Shown here: positions 4,146 through 7,033 of the stretch, one piece after another
Numbering within the stretch: the first letter of the stretch is position 1
Layout of the letters: each line of letters starts with the position of its first letter
NCBI GenBank assembly: GCA_947447315.1
Contig: CANFJD010000148.1
Coordinates: forward strand, 1-7,033
Direction of reading: 5' to 3'
Length of the DNA stretch: 7,033 nucleotides
DNA from: Fimbriimonadaceae bacterium
GTDB lineage: Bacteria > Armatimonadota > Fimbriimonadia > Fimbriimonadales > Fimbriimonadaceae
The notes under the pieces: generated by a model
Told to the model about the DNA's origin: nothing
Seen by the model: the letters and a program-made list of their open reading frames with translations, nothing else
Databases searched by the model: none
Made by a program: the position numbers and the translations under genes

Positions 4146-6260
4146 ATGCTCAAATACGACACCATCAAACAGCTCGACGACGATTTCGTCTACAAAACTT
4201 ACAACCGAATGCCCGCCCTATTTGTCCAGGGTGCCGGATCCCGCCTGTGGGATAACCGGGGCAAGGAGTACTTGGACCTGCTGGCTGGCATTGGCGTTTG
4301 CCAACTCGGTCACTGTCACCCGGCCGTGGTGGCTGCCATCACCCGCCAGGCCCAGCAGCTCATTCACGTTTCTAACATCCTGCTCACGGCACCGCAGGCC
4401 AAGCTGGCGCAGCGGCTGGCTGATATCTCGGGAATGGATCGGGCGTTCTTTGCCGTCTGCGGCGCGACCGCCAACGAAGCCGCCATCAAGATCGCCAAGA
4501 AGCACGCCAACAATCGCGGCCTCGATGGGGATTACCAGATTATCTGCCTCGATCACGCTTTCCACGGGCGCACCCTCGGGGCACTTTCGGCGACCGGCAA
4601 GGAAGCGTATCAGCACCCGTTCCGGCCCGTGGTTCCGGGGTTTGTCCACATTGAACCGGGGAATGTTGAGGCCCTCCGCGCGGCGGTTGGTCCGCGCACG
4701 GCCGCGATCATGCTGGAACCGGTGATGGGCGAGGGCAACGTGCTGGACTTGCCGATCGAATATCTGCAGGAAGCGCGGCGCTTGGCCGATGAATTTGGCT
4801 GCTTGCTGATCTGCGACGAAGTTCAGTGCGGCATGGGTCGAACCGGAAAGTGGTTTGCGTATCAGCACGCGGGAATCCTGCCGGATGTCGTATGTTTGGC
4901 CAAGGGCTTGGGTTCCGGGGTGCCGATTGGGGCGATTTTAGCGCGGGGCGAGGCGGCAAAGGTGCTGGTGCCGGGCGATCACGGATCGACGTTCGGCGGC
5001 AACCCGCTGGCATGCGCGGCGGCTCTGGCCGTGATCGACACCATCGAACACCAAGATTTGCTGGGGCACACCGAACGCGTCGGTCAGTACTTGAAGGCGG
5101 GCTTGGCAACTTTCCCCGGCGTGGTGAAGACCTCCGGCCGCGGCTTGATGATTGGCGTGGAATTGGAGACACCCATTGCCCGAGAAATCGTAAAGAAGGC
5201 GTTTGGGCTCGGGTTAATCCTCAACGCGACGGACGACTTCCATTTGCGCTTGGTGCCACCACTGGTGCTCACCGAGGATGAAGCGGCACAGGCGCTGACC
5301 TTACTGGCCCAGGCGATGGAAGCCGAAGTCACAGTACCGCCGGTGGTACGGTCGACGGTTGCGAAAACGAAGGCTTACCACGATCTTTTGCGAATCGAAG
5401 ACTTGACCACCGACCAGATGGAAGAGGTTCTATCGCTGGCGGCATACCAAAAGCAGCGGCGAAAACTGGCACCAGCGGCGATCGCACCGGTGGAAAACCG
5501 AACGGTGGCGATGGTGTTCGAGAAGCAATCGCTGCGGACGCGCGTCTCGTTCGAGACGGCGATTTATGAGCTGGGCGGACACGCGATTCACCTTGGAAAA
5601 GGCGATATCGCCATGGGTTCGCGCGAATCCCTGCGCGACGTGACCAGCAATCTGAACGGGTGGTGCTCGGCGATTGTGGCGCGGCTGTACTGGCAGGAAG
5701 ATTTGGAGGAGATGGCCCGGATTGCCGATGTGCCGGTGATTAACGCGCTCACCAACTGGGAGCATCCTTGCCAAGCCTTGGCAGATTTGCAGACAGTGCG
5801 GGAAGAGTTTGGCAACGAGCGGGTGAAGATCGCCTATGTGGGCGACGGAAACAACGTGGCTCGGTCTTTGGCTAAGTTGGGAATTGCTTTGGACTATCCA
5901 GTTACGCTGATTGGCCCCAAGAACTTCCAGCTAGAAGAGATGGATGGATTGACCCAGACCGAAGACTTAGTGGAAGGTCTGCGCGATGCCGCGGTGGTTT
6001 ACACCGACGTGTGGGTTTCGATGGGCGACGAGCGGGAACAAGATCAGCGGCTGAAGACATTCCGCCCGTATCAGGTGAACGCCGATGTGATGGCACTGGC
6101 CGATCCGTCTGCCATTTTCCTTCACTGCCTCCCGGCCCGCCGCGGACTGGAGGTTACGGATGAGGTGATTGACGGTCGCGGAAGCCGAATCGTGGCGCAG
6201 GCGGAGAATCGCCTGCACGCGCAGAAGGCCCTGTTGGCAAAAACGCTGGGTCTGGAATAG
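4146..6260 (+). CDS. argD-argF: Fused acetylornithine aminotransferase - ornithine carbamoyltransferase (ArgD-ArgF), 704 residues
   Basis: One uninterrupted frame encodes two complete arginine-biosynthesis enzymes in the cytoplasm. Residues 1 to about 392 are a class III PLP aminotransferase of the ArgD type, making N-acetylornithine from its semialdehyde with glutamate as donor: FHGRT (139-143), EPVMGEG (191-197), DEVQCGMGRTG with cofactor-binding Asp224, AKGLGSGVPIG with Schiff-base Lys253, and HGSTFGGNPLA (279-289). After a linker of roughly 15 residues, residues 410-704 are ornithine carbamoyltransferase, making citrulline: carbamoyl-phosphate loop FEKQSLRTR (458-466), HPCQALADLQT (540-550), ornithine loop DVWVSMG (621-627), catalytic HCLPARRG (660-667) and QAENRLHAQKALL (685-697). 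SMG and HCLPA point to true ornithine rather than acetyl- or succinylornithine carbamoyltransferase. Both halves have normal length. The aminotransferase phosphate loop reads VCGATANEA where the family has NSGxEANEA. ATG 4146 is the first in-frame ATG and fits the family's N-terminus; no Shine-Dalgarno precedes it, and an upstream TTG (4047) would add 33 unconserved residues. No other arginine gene is in the window. Confidence 0.95.
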   Translation: MLKYDTIKQLDDDFVYKTYNRMPALFVQGAGSRLWDNRGKEYLDLLAGIGVCQLGHCHPAVVAAITRQAQQLIHVSNILLTAPQAKLAQRLADISGMDRAFFAVCGATANEAAIKIAKKHANNRGLDGDYQIICLDHAFHGRTLGALSATGKEAYQHPFRPVVPGFVHIEPGNVEALRAAVGPRTAAIMLEPVMGEGNVLDLPIEYLQEARRLADEFGCLLICDEVQCGMGRTGKWFAYQHAGILPDVVCLAKGLGSGVPIGAILARGEAAKVLVPGDHGSTFGGNPLACAAALAVIDTIEHQDLLGHTERVGQYLKAGLATFPGVVKTSGRGLMIGVELETPIAREIVKKAFGLGLILNATDDFHLRLVPPLVLTEDEAAQALTLLAQAMEAEVTVPPVVRSTVAKTKAYHDLLRIEDLTTDQMEEVLSLAAYQKQRRKLAPAAIAPVENRTVAMVFEKQSLRTRVSFETAIYELGGHAIHLGKGDIAMGSRESLRDVTSNLNGWCSAIVARLYWQEDLEEMARIADVPVINALTNWEHPCQALADLQTVREEFGNERVKIAYVGDGNNVARSLAKLGIALDYPVTLIGPKNFQLEEMDGLTQTEDLVEGLRDAAVVYTDVWVSMGDEREQDQRLKTFRPYQVNADVMALADPSAIFLHCLPARRGLEVTDEVIDGRGSRIVAQAENRLHAQKALLAKTLGLE

Positions 6261-6271
6261 TCGCAAGATGA

Positions 6272-6294
6272 GCGGGCGTCCGGTGGGCGCCCGC
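6272..6294 (+). terminator. GC-rich hairpin after ArgD-ArgF, possible terminator
   Basis: GCGGGCGTC (6272-6280) pairs with GGCGCCCGC (6286-6294) over nine positions, one of them T·G, with loop CGGTG. It starts 11 bases after the stop codon. No T-run follows, so termination would be inefficient or factor-assisted; it may instead stabilise the mRNA end. Confidence 0.45.
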
Positions 6295-6314
6295 GACCTT
6301 AGTCCTGTGGGCGG

Positions 6315-6344
6315 TTGTCACTCTAGAACGTGCTTGAGTACCAT
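6315..6344 (+). promoter_or_regulatory. Possible leaderless promoter of the cupin gene
   Basis: TTGTCA (6315-6320, five of six to TTGACA) is followed after 18 bases by TACCAT (6339-6344), which fits TANNNT and matches four of six of TATAAT. The ATG at 6355 is 11 bases beyond, so transcription would start at or just before the start codon. The absence of any ribosome site before this ATG agrees with a leaderless message. Confidence 0.35.
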
Positions 6345-6354
6345 CGTTAGCACT

Positions 6355-6804
6355 ATGCCGGTGTCCATATTGCCTGCTTCCGCTCAGGAATCTCGAATTG
6401 TTTTGGGCGACACTTATCGGTTTTTACAAACCGGAGCCGAGACCGGGGGTGCATTTTCATTCGTGGAGATTATCGGCAACCCGGGCAGCTTTGTGCCTCC
6501 GCACTTTCACGCGCGGGAAGACGAAGCCTTTCACATCCTTGAGGGCCAAGTGGAAGTCACGGATGCATCGGGTACGCACATTGCCGGGCCGGGAGATTCG
6601 ATCTTCTTGCCGAAAGGCGAGATTCACGGTTGGCGGATTTATGGCGACGTTCCGGCGCGGTTTTATCTCCACGCGGTACCGGCGGGCATTGAAGATATGT
6701 TCTACGAGATGAGCGAGGTGGCCGCGGGTCCGCCCGATCCGGCGGTACTGGTTCCGTTATGCGCCCGCTACGGAATCACCATCCTGCCGCCGCCAGAAGG
6801 TTAA
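6355..6804 (+). CDS. Cupin-domain protein, quercetin-dioxygenase-like fold, 149 residues
   Basis: The two cupin motifs are explicit. Motif 1 is GSFVPPHFHAREDEAFHILEG (residues 44-64), fitting G(X)5HXH(X)4E(X)6G exactly with metal ligands His50, His52 and Glu56. Motif 2 is GDSIFLPKGEIHGWR (80-94), with PxG and ligand His91; its final Asn is replaced. One conserved beta-barrel therefore spans about residues 18-110 and can bind a divalent metal. The sequence around it (DTYRFLQTGAETGGAFSFVE and later FYLHAVPAGIEDMF) resembles small stand-alone cupins annotated as quercetin-dioxygenase-like. The substrate cannot be told from sequence; sugar isomerase, dioxygenase or ligand-binding roles are all known. 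ATG 6355 is chosen because homologous sequence begins soon after it; the frame is open upstream but that part is out-of-frame shadow of the arginine gene. It lies 94 bases after that gene in the same direction. Confidence 0.85.
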   Translation: MPVSILPASAQESRIVLGDTYRFLQTGAETGGAFSFVEIIGNPGSFVPPHFHAREDEAFHILEGQVEVTDASGTHIAGPGDSIFLPKGEIHGWRIYGDVPARFYLHAVPAGIEDMFYEMSEVAAGPPDPAVLVPLCARYGITILPPPEG

Positions 6805-6825
6805 AGACTGGATTTGCCCGGTAGC

Positions 6826-6845
6826 CGCAACTACTCGCAACTACT
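6826..6845. repeat. Two tandem copies of a 10-base unit
   Basis: CGCAACTACT occurs twice in direct succession between the cupin stop and the last gene, followed by a single extra C. It is a short slippage-type repeat with no evident role. Confidence 0.6.
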
Positions 6846-6877
6846 CTAGGGGGTCATCGCGTCCATTAGCAGGGGAT

Positions 6878-7033
6878 ATGGGGAAAGCGGGCAATAAAGT
6901 GATTTGGGGCGTGGGCGCGCTGTTTATCGTGTGCGGCGTTTGCGGCGTGGGCGGATACACCGGATTTGGCCAGCCCGAACGGCAGTATCGCCAGGAACTC
7001 GCGAAGTCGGAAGCGGTGGGTTTGCCTTCGGAT
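6878..7033 (+). CDS. N-terminus of a membrane-anchored protein (cut by window edge)
   Basis: An ATG at 6878, preceded by AGGGG two bases upstream, opens 52 codons that run off the window. The product starts MGKAGNKVIWGVGALFIVCG and continues as one hydrophobic, Gly/Cys/Val-rich helix (about residues 8-27). It then turns polar (QPERQYRQELAKSEAVGLPSD). This is a single N-terminal membrane anchor with the rest outside the cytoplasm, or an uncleaved signal. What follows is not visible, so no function is proposed. It lies 73 bases after the cupin gene in the same direction. Confidence 0.7.
   Translation, partial: MGKAGNKVIWGVGALFIVCGVCGVGGYTGFGQPERQYRQELAKSEAVGLPSD

Noticed and set aside
4218..4868. 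Long minus-strand and other-frame openings inside the arginine gene
   Set aside because: These are shadow frames of a GC-rich gene with strong codon bias; none has a recognisable protein.

Overview
The window looks like an ordinary bacterial chromosome segment. Genes are short, mostly closely spaced and on both strands. Several have good Shine-Dalgarno sites, and there are a lipobox lipoprotein and Sec-type signal peptides. No gene names the organism. Moderately high GC in the core genes, small secreted or lipoprotein genes, and hairpin-rich modular intergenic repeats of a style I associate with Planctomycetota, Verrucomicrobiota and Armatimonadota suggest a free-living environmental bacterium of that kind. 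That placement is a low-confidence inference.

Layout. Bases 1-857 (minus strand) hold the N-terminal part of a rhomboid-family intramembrane protease and, upstream of it in the same direction, an uncharacterised 189-residue protein. Bases 858-2885 form a visibly more AT-rich accessory stretch. It has a gene-free spacer, a secreted protein of unknown function (1324-1863, minus), an uncharacterised protein (2192-2653, minus), and two direct copies of a hairpin-bearing repeat, each just downstream of one of those two genes. Bases 2886-3529 (plus) carry a secreted DM13-domain protein followed 5 bases later by a 67-residue protein with an anti-sigma-type HxxxCxxC zinc motif. A strong bidirectional terminator at 3539-3565 separates this pair from a convergent 54-residue lipoprotein gene (3603-3767, minus). 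The lipoprotein gene has a recognisable promoter and a roughly 100-base structured leader.

The centrepiece is 4146-6260 (plus): a single 704-codon frame fusing a complete acetylornithine aminotransferase (ArgD) to a complete ornithine carbamoyltransferase (ArgF). These enzymes act two steps apart in arginine synthesis, with ArgJ or ArgE acting between them. The ArgD half has an unusual cofactor phosphate-binding loop. A small cupin gene (6355-6804) follows, possibly read from a leaderless transcript. The start of a membrane-anchored protein (6878 onward) runs off the right edge.

The most notable points are the ArgD-ArgF fusion with its altered loop, the repeat pair whose substitutions preserve a hairpin, the DM13 plus zinc-motif gene pair, and the lipoprotein leader that places its ribosome-binding site in a hairpin loop. 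I see no tRNA, rRNA, CRISPR array, transposase or prophage gene.
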